Notes under the pieces: model-generated
Told to the model about the DNA's origin: nothing
Seen by the model: the letters and a program-made list of their open reading frames with translations, nothing else
The model's database searches: none
Translations under genes and position numbers: made by a program
Part shown: in pieces, positions 34,808 through 42,784 of the stretch
Layout of the letters: the number at the start of each line of letters is the position of its first letter
How positions within the stretch are numbered: the stretch's first letter is position 1
Assembly (NCBI GenBank): GCA_903913865.1
Contig: CAIWMU010000143.1
Span: forward strand, 1-42,784
Direction: 5' to 3'
Source: an uncultured Verrucomicrobia subdivision 3 bacterium
Lineage (GTDB): Bacteria > Verrucomicrobiota > Verrucomicrobiia > Limisphaerales > UBA8199
DNA length: 42,784 nucleotides

Positions 34808-36004
34808 CTAGGCGGTCGGCGGGGGTGGAGGATCCTTCCTTCGGGAGCGCCTGCGCAGGTAGAGGCCCAATAGCACCAGCAGGATGAGCAGGACGTAGAA
34901 CCACCAGAGCGCAGAGTGGATTGCATCCCCAAGATCGTTCAGCCAGGCGAAGCTGATCCCCGGGGATCCCCTTTCCTCACCCTTGTTCATTTCGCCTCCA
35001 GCGGGGTTGATGGGGGCGGCGGGGTTCGTCTCCTGCTGTCTGCTTTTCGCGGTTGCAGGCGTTCCCGGATCGTTCATGGCCAACCCCGCGCCATTATCGG
35101 TCGATGTGGATGCGACGCTCAGCCCGGTCCCGGACTCGGGATTTTCCTGATCTGCGGACTTCTCAGGCACTGGCACAGCACTGTTTGTCGGCGCAACCAG
35201 GGGTGCGGGAGGTGGAGTTGGCGGAGGCCGCAGGGTGGCATTGGTCCGGCTCTCCTTGTTGGATCCCGGTCGGGTTTGAACTGGTGGAGAGTCGGCAGGT
35301 CGAGACCGTCCCGTTCCAGTGTTGATTGTTGGAATAAGGACATCCACCAATGACCCGGAGTTGCCTGCAGCGACACTGAGGGTCTTGCTCTGGGTCACAT
35401 GTCCATCGGTGAAGAGGAGGTTGCCCTGATATTGATGGAGTTCCGATGTCCAATGTGTGCTTTTACCCTGGCCAAGCCGTATTGTTGTGGCACGGGAGGA
35501 TAGATCATTGGTCAGGTTGCGGTCACCTGCCAGAAGCTGCCCCGGGTTTGAGTAGGAGCCATTGACCGCCACGAAGAAGCTGAGGTTGTCGTTCTTCAGG
35601 GCCCGGAAATCGCGGGCGGAGGAGCGATCATCGCTGGGGCAGACAAGCACCCGCGTGGCTTGTCCCAGTTCGTTGGAGAGCGCCTGAAAGTGGCGGAAGC
35701 TGAAGAAAAAGGGACCGGAGATGCGGTAACCGCTCCTGACGAACTCCAGCGTGCCACCCTGTTGGGCGGGCACCTGCATCGGGAACTGGCTGTTGTGGTC
35801 GTGGGCGAAGGCCTGGAAGGCGATCCCGAGCTGGTGGAGGTGGCTGGTGCACTGGATGCGCTGGGCGCGGGCTTTGGCCTGGGTGAGTGCTGGCAGCAGC
35901 AGTGAGGCAAGAACGGCGATAATCGCCATCACAACCAGCAGTTCAATGAGACTGAAGGCGTGGGTTCGGACTTTGGTGCTTTTTGTGGGCACGGAAACAA
36001 TCAA
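34808..36004 (-). CDS. Prepilin-type protein with an extra C-terminal membrane helix
   Basis: A 398-residue protein. The leader VPTKSTKVRTHA precedes FSLIELLVVMAIIAVLASLL (cleavage would follow Ala, not Gly). A globular part has FQAFAHDHNSQFP, LVCPSDDRSS and HQYQGNLLFTDGHV (H-X9-DG complete). About 130 residues of Pro/Thr/Ser/Asn-rich linker follow (PPPTPPPAP and similar), then a second membrane helix (WWFYVLLILLVLLGLYL) and a basic tail (RRRSRRK). With two membrane segments and a disordered linker, it is unlike a standard pseudopilin. A stop directly precedes the TTG at 36004; the GTG at 35992 is an equally good start. Confidence 0.8.
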   Translation of the reverse strand: MIVSVPTKSTKVRTHAFSLIELLVVMAIIAVLASLLLPALTQAKARAQRIQCTSHLHQLGIAFQAFAHDHNSQFPMQVPAQQGGTLEFVRSGYRISGPFFFSFRHFQALSNELGQATRVLVCPSDDRSSARDFRALKNDNLSFFVAVNGSYSNPGQLLAGDRNLTNDLSSRATTIRLGQGKSTHWTSELHQYQGNLLFTDGHVTQSKTLSVAAGNSGSLVDVLIPTINTGTGRSRPADSPPVQTRPGSNKESRTNATLRPPPTPPPAPLVAPTNSAVPVPEKSADQENPESGTGLSVASTSTDNGAGLAMNDPGTPATAKSRQQETNPAAPINPAGGEMNKGEERGSPGISFAWLNDLGDAIHSALWWFYVLLILLVLLGLYLRRRSRRKDPPPPPTA

Positions 36005-36113
36005 ACATCAGGTGCCTGAAATGAGAATCAAAAAGAACCGATGTGCAGCCAAACCCTCGCTGATGGGGTTCGCTTCGGAATGGTTCACAAGTCCTCTGGA
36101 CCGGGGACCGTCC

Positions 36114-36932
36114 TCAGGGAACGACGGCCAGCTGGTCACGCAACCACTGGGGACGGTTGGTGGTGATTCCATCCACCCCGGCTGCGCTCAATCGTTGTGC
36201 CACCTTGGGATCATCAACGGTCCAGGTATAAAGTTTCAGACCGGCATCATGGATCTGTTTTGCAAATGCGGCATCGATTGGAAAACCCCAGTCGAGATTC
36301 ACTCCTTCCAGACCTGCGTCTTTGGCCTTCGTGATCAACTCCTCCGGTGTGGGATACAAATTCTTCTTCTTGTCGCCTGAAACCAGCCAATAGACCTGAT
36401 GCTGTGGCATCAACTTTTTTGCCGCCTTCACCACTTCGAACCCAAAACCTATGAGCACGAGTTGCGAGGCTTTCTTTCCCGATTTCTTGAGAACCCGGTC
36501 CAACTCCGGCAGGACCTCGACACCGCATTTGATCTCTATAAAAAGTTTTTTCCCTTCAGGAATCAGGGGCAGCACCTGTTCGAGGGTTGGCAACGGTTCT
36601 GCAAACTCCTTCCCCGCCCACTTGCCCCACTTGCCCACGTCCACACCACGCAACTGCTCATAGGTCATGGCGGAAATCAGGTTCGACACGCCGCCCGTTC
36701 TCAGGGTGTTGGCATCATGGGATACGACGATGCGACCATCTTTGGTTTGATAAATATCCAACTCGTCCCCATCGGCATTTTGGCGGTAGCCGAGTTTGAA
36801 GGAGGAGAGGGAGTTTTCAGGGGCGTCGAATGAGGCACCCCGGTGGGCGATTATTTCCACGGAAAATCCTTGAGAGGCTGAGGCAAGCAGGAGTAGAACT
36901 GCAGTGCTAATACAGAGAACATTTGTTTTCAT
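36114..36932 (-). CDS. Secreted glycerophosphodiester phosphodiesterase
   Basis: A 272-residue GDPD-family TIM barrel with a signal peptide (CISTAVLLLLASASQGFS). IIAHRGASFDAPENS holds His30, Arg31 and a metal-binding glutamate (Glu39). DGDELDIYQTKDGRIVVSHD holds Glu57, Asp59 and the second catalytic His72. IEIKCG, WTVDD and GVDGITTNRP complete the family signature. It hydrolyses glycerophosphodiesters to glycerol 3-phosphate and an alcohol outside the cytoplasm. The ATG at 36932 lies about 15 nt after a candidate -10 box. Confidence 0.92.
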   Translation of the reverse strand: MKTNVLCISTAVLLLLASASQGFSVEIIAHRGASFDAPENSLSSFKLGYRQNADGDELDIYQTKDGRIVVSHDANTLRTGGVSNLISAMTYEQLRGVDVGKWGKWAGKEFAEPLPTLEQVLPLIPEGKKLFIEIKCGVEVLPELDRVLKKSGKKASQLVLIGFGFEVVKAAKKLMPQHQVYWLVSGDKKKNLYPTPEELITKAKDAGLEGVNLDWGFPIDAAFAKQIHDAGLKLYTWTVDDPKVAQRLSAAGVDGITTNRPQWLRDQLAVVP

Positions 36933-36946
36933 CAACTTAACGCACT

Positions 36947-36974
36947 AGGATAACCATTTTTCGGCTTGAGTCAA
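36947..36974 (-). promoter_or_regulatory. Candidate promoter of the glycerophosphodiesterase gene
   Basis: On the minus strand TTGACT (36974 to 36969), 16 nt and TATCCT (36952 to 36947). A perfect dyad (36996-37016) lies about 20 bp upstream of the -35 box. Confidence 0.5.
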
Positions 36975-36995
36975 CCTTTTTGTATCTGATTATTG

Positions 36996-37188
36996 GATCG
37001 GGTATGTGACCCGATCTCCCCGTCTTTGAAACGCATCCTATTTGTAACACGATTGTTACGTGCATCAGCGCTGATCGTCTGGCATGATCGACCCAAGCGC
37101 GCGAACCATAAGCCGGGTGCGGATCGGTGGAGCGAGAAATTGCTCTTTACACATCGCATCTTCATGGTTAAAGTTTGTGCGTTAACGC
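36996..37188. promoter_or_regulatory. Cluster of dyads between divergent genes
   Basis: Four perfect inverted repeats are seen: GATCGGGT-ATGTG-ACCCGATC (36996-37016), GTAACA-CGAT-TGTTAC (37044-37059), ATCAGCGCTGAT (37064-37075) and GCGTTAACGC (37179-37188). The 382-nt interval (36933-37314) has no convincing gene. It separates the minus-strand glycerophosphodiesterase from the plus-strand 908-residue protein, so these are likely protein-binding sites or leader hairpins. Confidence 0.5.
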
Positions 37189-37314
37189 TCAATTACCGCT
37201 CGGAACAACATCCGATATGTGTGCCATGCTGATGAAACCAGCTTTGCCGACAGGGTCACTCCAGTCGGGCGGTGATTCTCTTGGCTGCCTCCAAACCCAA
37301 TCAGTGCTCCTCCT

Positions 37315-40041
37315 ATGAAAACAAAAATGAACAAAACCAGAACACGACTGCTCCCAATGTTCAGTCTGGCCAGTGCTCTTTGTTGCAGCCAGATGAATCT
37401 GACCGCCGGAACAGCTGTGATCTACAGCAACAATTTTGAGTCCTACACGAACGCCGCGACGAGCCTTTCGTCCACCAACGATGCCGATCCGGCGGGTGTG
37501 GAATGGAGCATGGCCGACGACACGGCGTTGCTGCCGACAACTGTTGGGGCCGGTGTGCAGGTGATCAACTGGCTGACAAATGCCGCAGGGGCTCCGAACC
37601 AGGCGCTTTTGCTCAGGCCGAACAGTGAAGCACAAATTTTCCTCAATAACGCGAAATCCGGAAGTCGTTACCAGCTGGACTTCTCGACCTTCGCCGTGCG
37701 AGAGCCAACCAGCAGCCAGAATTTTTATGTGGTTCTGCGTGCCGAAGGGGCAGACAGCAACGGCGATGATTACCTCGCATACCGGGTGGACCGGGTGACC
37801 AATTCAACGGCTCTCTATTACTACGACGGCGTCGGGCCGGGCGCGGCAGCATGGACCGCCTTGACGAACAAGAACACCGGGCTCGTCGCAACCCAGACCA
37901 CCAATCAGTGGCAGCATCACCGGATCATCATTGATCCGAACGCGCTGACCTTCAGCATCTACATTGATGACATGGTCACCCCGGTCAACACCGGCGTTGA
38001 CTTGTCCCGTTGTGATGTGGCCGCCCCGGTTGCCATCCGTCTGCTGAACGAGGGGAATACGGCAGATGACGGCTATTATGCCATTGATGACATCACACTT
38101 ACCGTCGAAGACTCCAAGGACCTGAGTTCCGTCATCACCGAGGGGTTCGAGACCTATCCGGCACGCGTGGCTTCCGATGATAATGCGAACCCCCAGGGGC
38201 CGTGGATCACGACGGAAGTGGATGGAACCGGTGCCGGGAAGCTTCGGGCACCCGCCAAGGTGCAAATTGTGGACAACAGTGTTGTGGCACCGCACAGCGG
38301 GACAAAGTGCCTGAAGCTGGAAGCCGGGCAGCGGGCCGGGGCATCCATTGCTTGGGGTGTGGCACCGCAATCGGACGTCCAGATCACCTGGTGGGCCAGG
38401 GTTCCAGCATCGGTGAAGGGGCAACAGGCCAACTATCTGCGCTTCTCCCTGTATGGTGCAGAGGGTGGCAACACCTACTCCGGCGACTGCGCACTGCTCG
38501 GATACGGATCCCGCGATGGGACAATCGGGGATGAGACCTCGCTGACCTACTACACCACCGCCTGGGTTGATACCACAGTGGATTATACACCGGATGTGTG
38601 GGAAGAGTATCGTCTTACGACCCACAACAGTCAGGGCCGTTATACCATTATCAAGAGTCCCAGCAGTCCCGCTGCGAAAGTGATCGTGGACCGTTCCTCG
38701 TTCGTCGGCACGGCCGCAACCTGGGGCCCGACCTTCATGGCAGCCTGGAGTTCCTCGAACGGAACAAACCATCCGCCGGTTTATGTGGATGACATTAAAA
38801 TTGAGACGCTCGTTTCCAATCCAAGCCCGCTGCCCGAGCCCTACACAGCCCACATCGATGGGTCACGCTTCACAAACTTCACGAAGTTGACGGTCTCGGG
38901 CCCGGCGGGGGCCATGGCGATTGATCCACGCGACAATACGACCATTGTGTTCGCGATAGACGCAGCAACGGGCGGATCCATTAACAAGGCGACCAAGGTG
39001 GCGGGTGGCAACTGGGCCATCGACCCGGTCCCCCTGGTTGCAGGTATCGCGAATCCCTCGGGGCTCACGATCGCCGCAGATGGAACCATCTGGTGGGTGC
39101 ATGACTTTGCGATGGGCCTCTGGCGGCTCAAGGCCCCATGGAATGCGAATGTTCCTGAGCGCGTGATCGCGGACTTTGCCCTGCCTGGTGCAATAACGGG
39201 CGGCGTGGATGATGATCCGTTTGATGTGGCTTTCACCCCGGCCAATTTCACCGGCTCCGTCGGTGCGCCGAATCAGATTGTGGTCATGGACCGTGGCGTG
39301 GATGGTGACGCGAACAATGCACTGTTCACGATTGATCCGACCACAACGACATTGGACCAGACCATGTATAGCCAATACCTGTTTGGTCCGGGCGGCCTGG
39401 GTGCCGTGGATCTCGTGGGTATGACCGTGCTGCCGCAGTCGTCTGAAATGGTGACCCTGAACTTCGACGGCCAGATCACGGCTGTGGATGCCAACGGCAT
39501 GAGCCGTTCGTTCTGGCCGGACTTCTACAGCGATATCGCCATTGCAATCGCCCCCTCCAGCATCGCGGCAGACCCCCAAACCGGGCGGCTCTGGGTGGCT
39601 GACGACCTGACCAATCAGGTCTGGTCCTGCACGCCCGACGGCATCAGTGGTCAGCGTGAACTCAGCTTCCCCCTGACTGACGCAGGTCGGCCTGACCGGC
39701 AGATCGATTTCCAGGAACCCGGCATGAAGTTCTCGCCGGATGGAAAATTCCTTGTGGTCAGCGACACCAGCACAGCCAACGGTGGCGGGCGGTTGTTTAT
39801 CTTCCACAATGAAGCCTTCGAGGTGCCCCCGTTCAAGATCTCCACAGTCCTGCGTGCGGGGGCCGGAGTTCAGCTGAACTGGCAGGCTGCTGGAAGTGTG
39901 AAATACAACGTCCTGCGTGCCTCGAGCCTTGTGAATGCCTCAAGCTTCACAAACATCTCCGGTGACATCTCCGGGACGAGTTACACGGATACGAACGCCG
40001 TGCCTGCTGGCGCGTTCTACCGTGTGGTGGCCAAACCGTGA
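37315..40041 (+). CDS. Large secreted LamG-like / beta-propeller protein
   Basis: A 908-residue protein with a signal peptide (about residues 8-31). Domain 1 (about 36-265, from YSNNFESYTNAATS to YAIDDITLTVED) and domain 2 (about 270-505, from EGFETYPARVASDD to VYVDDIKIETL) look like concanavalin/LamG-type jelly rolls of similar design. The region about 515-835 has repeated blade-like units (MAIDPRDNTTIVFAID, GLTIAADGTIWWVHD, IAADPQTGRLWVADD, MKFSPDGKFLVVSD), consistent with an NHL/SMP-30-like propeller. The last 70 residues resemble an Fn3-like tail ending FYRVVAKP. Carbohydrate or surface binding is plausible but not shown. A terminator follows. Confidence 0.72.
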   Translation: MKTKMNKTRTRLLPMFSLASALCCSQMNLTAGTAVIYSNNFESYTNAATSLSSTNDADPAGVEWSMADDTALLPTTVGAGVQVINWLTNAAGAPNQALLLRPNSEAQIFLNNAKSGSRYQLDFSTFAVREPTSSQNFYVVLRAEGADSNGDDYLAYRVDRVTNSTALYYYDGVGPGAAAWTALTNKNTGLVATQTTNQWQHHRIIIDPNALTFSIYIDDMVTPVNTGVDLSRCDVAAPVAIRLLNEGNTADDGYYAIDDITLTVEDSKDLSSVITEGFETYPARVASDDNANPQGPWITTEVDGTGAGKLRAPAKVQIVDNSVVAPHSGTKCLKLEAGQRAGASIAWGVAPQSDVQITWWARVPASVKGQQANYLRFSLYGAEGGNTYSGDCALLGYGSRDGTIGDETSLTYYTTAWVDTTVDYTPDVWEEYRLTTHNSQGRYTIIKSPSSPAAKVIVDRSSFVGTAATWGPTFMAAWSSSNGTNHPPVYVDDIKIETLVSNPSPLPEPYTAHIDGSRFTNFTKLTVSGPAGAMAIDPRDNTTIVFAIDAATGGSINKATKVAGGNWAIDPVPLVAGIANPSGLTIAADGTIWWVHDFAMGLWRLKAPWNANVPERVIADFALPGAITGGVDDDPFDVAFTPANFTGSVGAPNQIVVMDRGVDGDANNALFTIDPTTTTLDQTMYSQYLFGPGGLGAVDLVGMTVLPQSSEMVTLNFDGQITAVDANGMSRSFWPDFYSDIAIAIAPSSIAADPQTGRLWVADDLTNQVWSCTPDGISGQRELSFPLTDAGRPDRQIDFQEPGMKFSPDGKFLVVSDTSTANGGGRLFIFHNEAFEVPPFKISTVLRAGAGVQLNWQAAGSVKYNVLRASSLVNASSFTNISGDISGTSYTDTNAVPAGAFYRVVAKP

Positions 40042-40076
40042 GGTTGGCGGGCTCGTAATTCAGTGGTTGCGGTTTA

Positions 40077-40107
40077 CGGGAGCCGCCGGACTTTACGGCG
40101 GCTCCCG
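40077..40107 (+). terminator. Intrinsic terminator after the large secreted protein
   Basis: A perfect 12-bp stem CGGGAGCCGCCG/CGGCGGCTCCCG (40077-40088/40096-40107) with a 7-nt loop, followed by AATTTGGGTTTTG. It lies 36 nt after the stop and 18 nt before the next ATG, so it may attenuate rather than fully stop transcription into the prepilin gene. Confidence 0.65.
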
Positions 40108-40124
40108 AATTTGGGTTTTGATGT

Positions 40125-40940
40125 ATGAAAAGCCAGAAGTTTAAAAGGTCGAATCAGGGTTTCACATTGATTGAGCTGCTGGTCGTGATCGCCATCATCG
40201 CGATTCTCGCAGCCATGCTGTTGCCGTCGCTCTCCAGGTCCAAGTCGAAGGCCCAGGGAATCCAGTGCATGAACAACCACCGTCAGCTCTTGCTGGCGTG
40301 GAAGATGTATGTGGACGACTACCGGGACACCCTTCCGTTCGTCAAACACGGACCCTACGCCTGGATGGATGGCTGGTTGGATTACAACGGGGCCATGGCT
40401 GAAAACTACGATGTCAACGTGGACATCGTTCCTTCCATTCTTTACCCCTACTGCAAGAATCCCGCCGTGTTCAAATGTCCGGGTGACAAGAGCATGGTGA
40501 ACGTTCGTGGTGTTTCGAAGCCGCGCGTAAGGACGATGTCGATGCTCAACTACATTGGCGGGCGGGGTGAGGGGATCGCGATGGGTTGGAATTCGGACGG
40601 TTGGCGGATCTATCACAAGGCGGGGGACTTCACGGCTCCCGGACCCTCCAAGACATTCGTGTTTCTCGATGAGCGTGAGGACAGCATCAACGACGGAATG
40701 TTCGTGGTGGACATGACGGGCTACCCCGGCACACCGGTCACGCTGGTGGACAGCCCGGCAAGCTATCATGGTGGTTCCGGGGGCATGTCCTTTGTGGATG
40801 GACACGCGGAGTTGCACAAGTGGAAGAGTGCTTTCGTATTGAAGGCACCGCTTAACGGTGAAGCGCGACCCTACCCGACACCCGACTCTGGCAATCCGGA
40901 TGTCGCGTGGATGCAGGAACGTGCCACCCGCCGGGAATAG
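40125..40940 (+). CDS. Prepilin-type protein (H-X9-DG class)
   Basis: A 271-residue protein. The basic leader MKSQKFKRSNQG precedes [20 protein letters not shown] with the standard G/F cleavage site. MNNHRQLLLAWKMYVDDY is the post-helix block, FKCPGDKS the cysteine motif, and HGGSGGMSFVDGHAELHKW the intact H-X9-DG element. It sits directly after the 908-residue protein and 3 nt before the hydrolase gene, so it is probably co-transcribed with the latter. Confidence 0.88.
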   Translation: MKSQKFKRSNQGFTLIELLVVIAIIAILAAMLLPSLSRSKSKAQGIQCMNNHRQLLLAWKMYVDDYRDTLPFVKHGPYAWMDGWLDYNGAMAENYDVNVDIVPSILYPYCKNPAVFKCPGDKSMVNVRGVSKPRVRTMSMLNYIGGRGEGIAMGWNSDGWRIYHKAGDFTAPGPSKTFVFLDEREDSINDGMFVVDMTGYPGTPVTLVDSPASYHGGSGGMSFVDGHAELHKWKSAFVLKAPLNGEARPYPTPDSGNPDVAWMQERATRRE

Positions 40941-40943
40941 GAA

Positions 40944-41846
40944 ATGGACGGACCAGCTCGCAGCAAGTTGTGGAGATGGGTCCGCCGGGCAGCCATGATC
41001 TTTGGGTTGCTCGCGGTCCTGGCGGTGTGCTTTCTCTCGTGGTTTCTACACATCCCCGCTCTGCCGACTCCACCGGGTGTTGATTTTCGCACGGAAACCG
41101 TCCAACTCACCGGCAAGGGTGTGAAAGTGGATCTCTTCCTGCCCGCCAAGGCTGAAGGGGCACCCCTTGTGGTGATCTCCCACGGCTTTTCCCGCAACCG
41201 CCGGACCATGGCCGGTTGGGGCGGGATGCTGGCTGCAAAGGGGTTTATTGTGGCTGCCCTGGACCTGCCTGCGCTGGCGGATCACGAGCGAAATGGCCGG
41301 GCCCTGAATGAACTGCTGGTAAAATTGCGGGATGGGACTCTGCTCGGGAACACAAAGCCCTCGGCACGAACCGCATTGGTGGGATTTTCTGCGGGCGGAC
41401 TCTGGACACTGCTGGCCGCCTCCCGGGATACAAACGTCGTCTGCTGGGTTGGGCTTGATCCTGTCGGCCTTGGGCGCATGGGCACCCGCCCGGCGCGGGA
41501 ATTGCACATTCCCTCATTTGTGCTTCGTGCCGAGTCTGCACCCTGGAATGCGAATGGGAATGCAAAGGAGATTTTTGAATCGCTGCCCGGTCCCGCCCTA
41601 TCCCTCATCGTGAAGGATGCCACACACGTTGATCCCGAAAATCCGACGAGCCGCGCAGCGGATTGGGCCTGCGGAAAAAGCGCTCCGGAGCGTCGGCAGA
41701 GGTTCGGCCGCTGTCTGCTTGCATCCCTGCAGGCGGGATTGATGAACGATCAATCTGAACTTGAATACCTTCTTTCCCTGACCAACGATCCCGCGTTTCA
41801 CGATGTGACATCGAAGAGGAGGGAGCTGTTTTCCGGCGGAAAGTAG
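40944..41846 (+). CDS. Membrane-anchored alpha/beta hydrolase
   Basis: A 300-residue protein with an N-terminal membrane helix (about 16-36: AAMIFGLLAVLAVCFLSWFL) and then an alpha/beta hydrolase domain. VVISHGFSRNRR provides the oxyanion HGF (80-82). ALVGFSAGGLW is the nucleophile elbow (Ser149). Candidate acid and base are Asp in VGLDPVGLG and His in KDATHVDPENP. It resembles the dienelactone hydrolase/PET hydrolase-like group, but the substrate is unknown. The N terminus would leave the enzyme in the periplasm. Confidence 0.82.
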   Translation: MDGPARSKLWRWVRRAAMIFGLLAVLAVCFLSWFLHIPALPTPPGVDFRTETVQLTGKGVKVDLFLPAKAEGAPLVVISHGFSRNRRTMAGWGGMLAAKGFIVAALDLPALADHERNGRALNELLVKLRDGTLLGNTKPSARTALVGFSAGGLWTLLAASRDTNVVCWVGLDPVGLGRMGTRPARELHIPSFVLRAESAPWNANGNAKEIFESLPGPALSLIVKDATHVDPENPTSRAADWACGKSAPERRQRFGRCLLASLQAGLMNDQSELEYLLSLTNDPAFHDVTSKRRELFSGGK

Positions 41847-41962
41847 CCGCCCGCCGCTGCGTCAATCCTTCACACACGACCGCCTGCCACGAGGACTCCC
41901 CCGAATTGTCACGAATGGTGACGGGTGTTGCTGAACGTGCAGGAGGTCGGGCCTTTGCGGCT

Positions 41963-42308
41963 TTCCCTCCGGGAATCCTGAATGGATTCTGCCACAAAGC
42001 CCATGGTTGCACCGCCGAGGCGCTACCCTGGGTCCACGCCCAACATATCAACAACCCTGAAAGGGTTGTGCCGAAGGATCGAACGGGTGGTATGTGGTAT
42101 TGGGTGTATATTTTCAAATCCTTCCGGGAGGACTCTTCATCTGCACAAGCGAACCCCATCCCATTCCGTCCTTGTTCACAGCACCTCCCGTGGGCACGAA
42201 CGGCACAACCCCTTGCGGGGTAGGGAACGCGCTGCGGCCTGAACCCGGGGTAGCGCCGGGAACGGCGCAACCCCGGGCTGTATGGCACAACGTCGTTGAC
42301 GTTGGGGG
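41963..42308 (+). repeat. Multi-hairpin mosaic repeat, copy B
   Basis: A divergent copy of the element at 42-337. The hairpin after TGCCGAAG-type spacers is now CAACCCT/AGGGTTG, a change on both arms relative to CAACCCC/GGGGTTG. The first hairpin is GAATCC/GGATTC. The CCCGGGGTAGCGCC...GGCGCAACCCCGGG stem (42244-42277) and CAACGTC-GTT-GACGTTG (42288-42304) are intact. The interval 41847-41962 holds no gene. Confidence 0.8.
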
Positions 42309-42313
42309 GGGAG

Positions 42314-42345
42314 AACCGCGAATGGACGCAGATGAACGTAGATGG
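42314..42345 (+). repeat. Short degenerate tandem motif
   Basis: CGAATGGACGCA, GATGAACGTA and GATGG follow each other as decaying units of about 10-12 nt. I recall similar GAATGAACACGAAT-type strings scattered through environmental bacterial genomes. No coding signal is present. Confidence 0.4.
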
Positions 42346-42460
42346 GGGAAAGGTTGGAAATACCCTTTCGGGGATCCCGAAGAGGACGGTGTGTGTTGGG
42401 ATGTGGGAAGATCCCTCCGGAATCCCGGGAGCCTTGTGTTTGCGGAAATGGGCTTGGGAA

Positions 42461-42784
42461 TCCCCCTCCGGGAATCCCAACGGGATTCTGCCATGAAGCC
42501 CGGGGTTGCGCCGCCGAGGCGCTACCCCGGGTAAAGTCCAAAGACATAAACAACCCCAACGGGGTTGTGCCGATGGTTCGAATGGGTGGCATGTGAGGTG
42601 TGTATGGCGTGGATATGGGAAATACATTCCGGGCGGACTCCTCTTCGGCACCCGTGAACCTGATCCCATTCCGTCCTTTGATATCGCACCCCCAGGCGGG
42701 CACGAACGGCACAACCCCTTGCGGGGTAGGGAACCCGATGTGGCCAGGACCCGGGGTAGTGCGGCGACCCGCACAACCCCGGGC
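42461..42784 (+). repeat. Multi-hairpin mosaic repeat, copy C (runs off the window)
   Basis: Nearly identical to 42-337, including the AAC-loop hairpins and the stretch with TTCGGCACCCGTGAACC. It continues into a GC stem (42740-42784) that copy A lacks because of its insertion. The stretch 42346-42460 between copies B and C contains further fragments of the same vocabulary (CCGGAATCCCGGGA). Confidence 0.85.

Noticed and set aside
41963-42784. CRISPR array suggested by regularly spaced repeats
   Set aside because: The units are hairpins of varying sequence without constant spacers or nearby cas genes; they fit a mosaic intergenic repeat instead.

Overview
The window looks like a GC-rich Verrucomicrobiota chromosome segment, most like the Pedosphaera/Limisphaera side of the phylum. 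This is inferred from four H-X9-DG prepilin-type proteins, a PEP-CTERM exported protein, secreted proteins ending in a 'STNLVNW...ARFFRIR' type tail, an LPS gene (lpxD), a secreted sulfatase and glycoside hydrolases, and mosaic multi-hairpin intergenic repeats. No rRNA, tRNA, CRISPR array, phage or transposase gene is visible.

Layout. 1-563: hairpin-rich repeat. 0.8-2.1 kb: a HupE/UreJ-type membrane protein followed by a small 'transmembrane anchor' protein. 2.3-9.0 kb: a SAM methyltransferase diverging from a thioredoxin-fold redoxin; on the minus strand, an HpnN-like RND transporter followed by an exported protein made of W/L-P-F-Y/F repeats; then yebC. 9.2-19.6 kb: lpxD, a GH78 rhamnosidase, small secreted proteins, recN, a GH10 xylanase, an S1 sulfatase and a PEP-CTERM protein. 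19.6 kb: a second hairpin-repeat cluster. 19.9-21.9 kb: two peptide-ABC ATPases without permeases. 22-23.3 kb: a hypothetical protein and a prepilin-type protein transcribed divergently. 23.4-28.2 kb: a tight hypF-hypC-hypD-hypE operon for [NiFe]-hydrogenase Fe(CN)2CO assembly. 28.2-33 kb: a lipoprotein, an L-threonine aldolase, a UVR-motif protein, a DUF5069 protein, and thiH-thiS. 33-41.8 kb: three more prepilin-type proteins, trpS, a secreted glycerophosphodiesterase, a 908-residue secreted LamG/propeller protein and an alpha/beta hydrolase. 41.9-42.8 kb: two more copies of the repeat seen at the left end.

How it fits together. The 10-19 kb block can plausibly attack rhamnose-, xylose- and sulfate-bearing polysaccharide outside the cytoplasm. 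hypFCDE would mature a hydrogenase encoded elsewhere. thiHS supplies part of thiazole synthesis and needs thiG from elsewhere. The redoxin, trpS, yebC, recN and lpxD are housekeeping genes.

The most notable non-gene signals are: (i) two interlocked, mutually exclusive inverted repeats ending 11 nt before the hypF start codon; (ii) the mosaic repeats, in which stem sequences change but stay complementary while an AAC/GTT triloop and a TGCC-type flank stay constant; (iii) several start codons placed 6-9 nt after a -10-like box, suggesting leaderless transcripts; (iv) a cluster of dyads between the glycerophosphodiesterase and the 908-residue protein. All calls come from reading the sequence; no database search was run.
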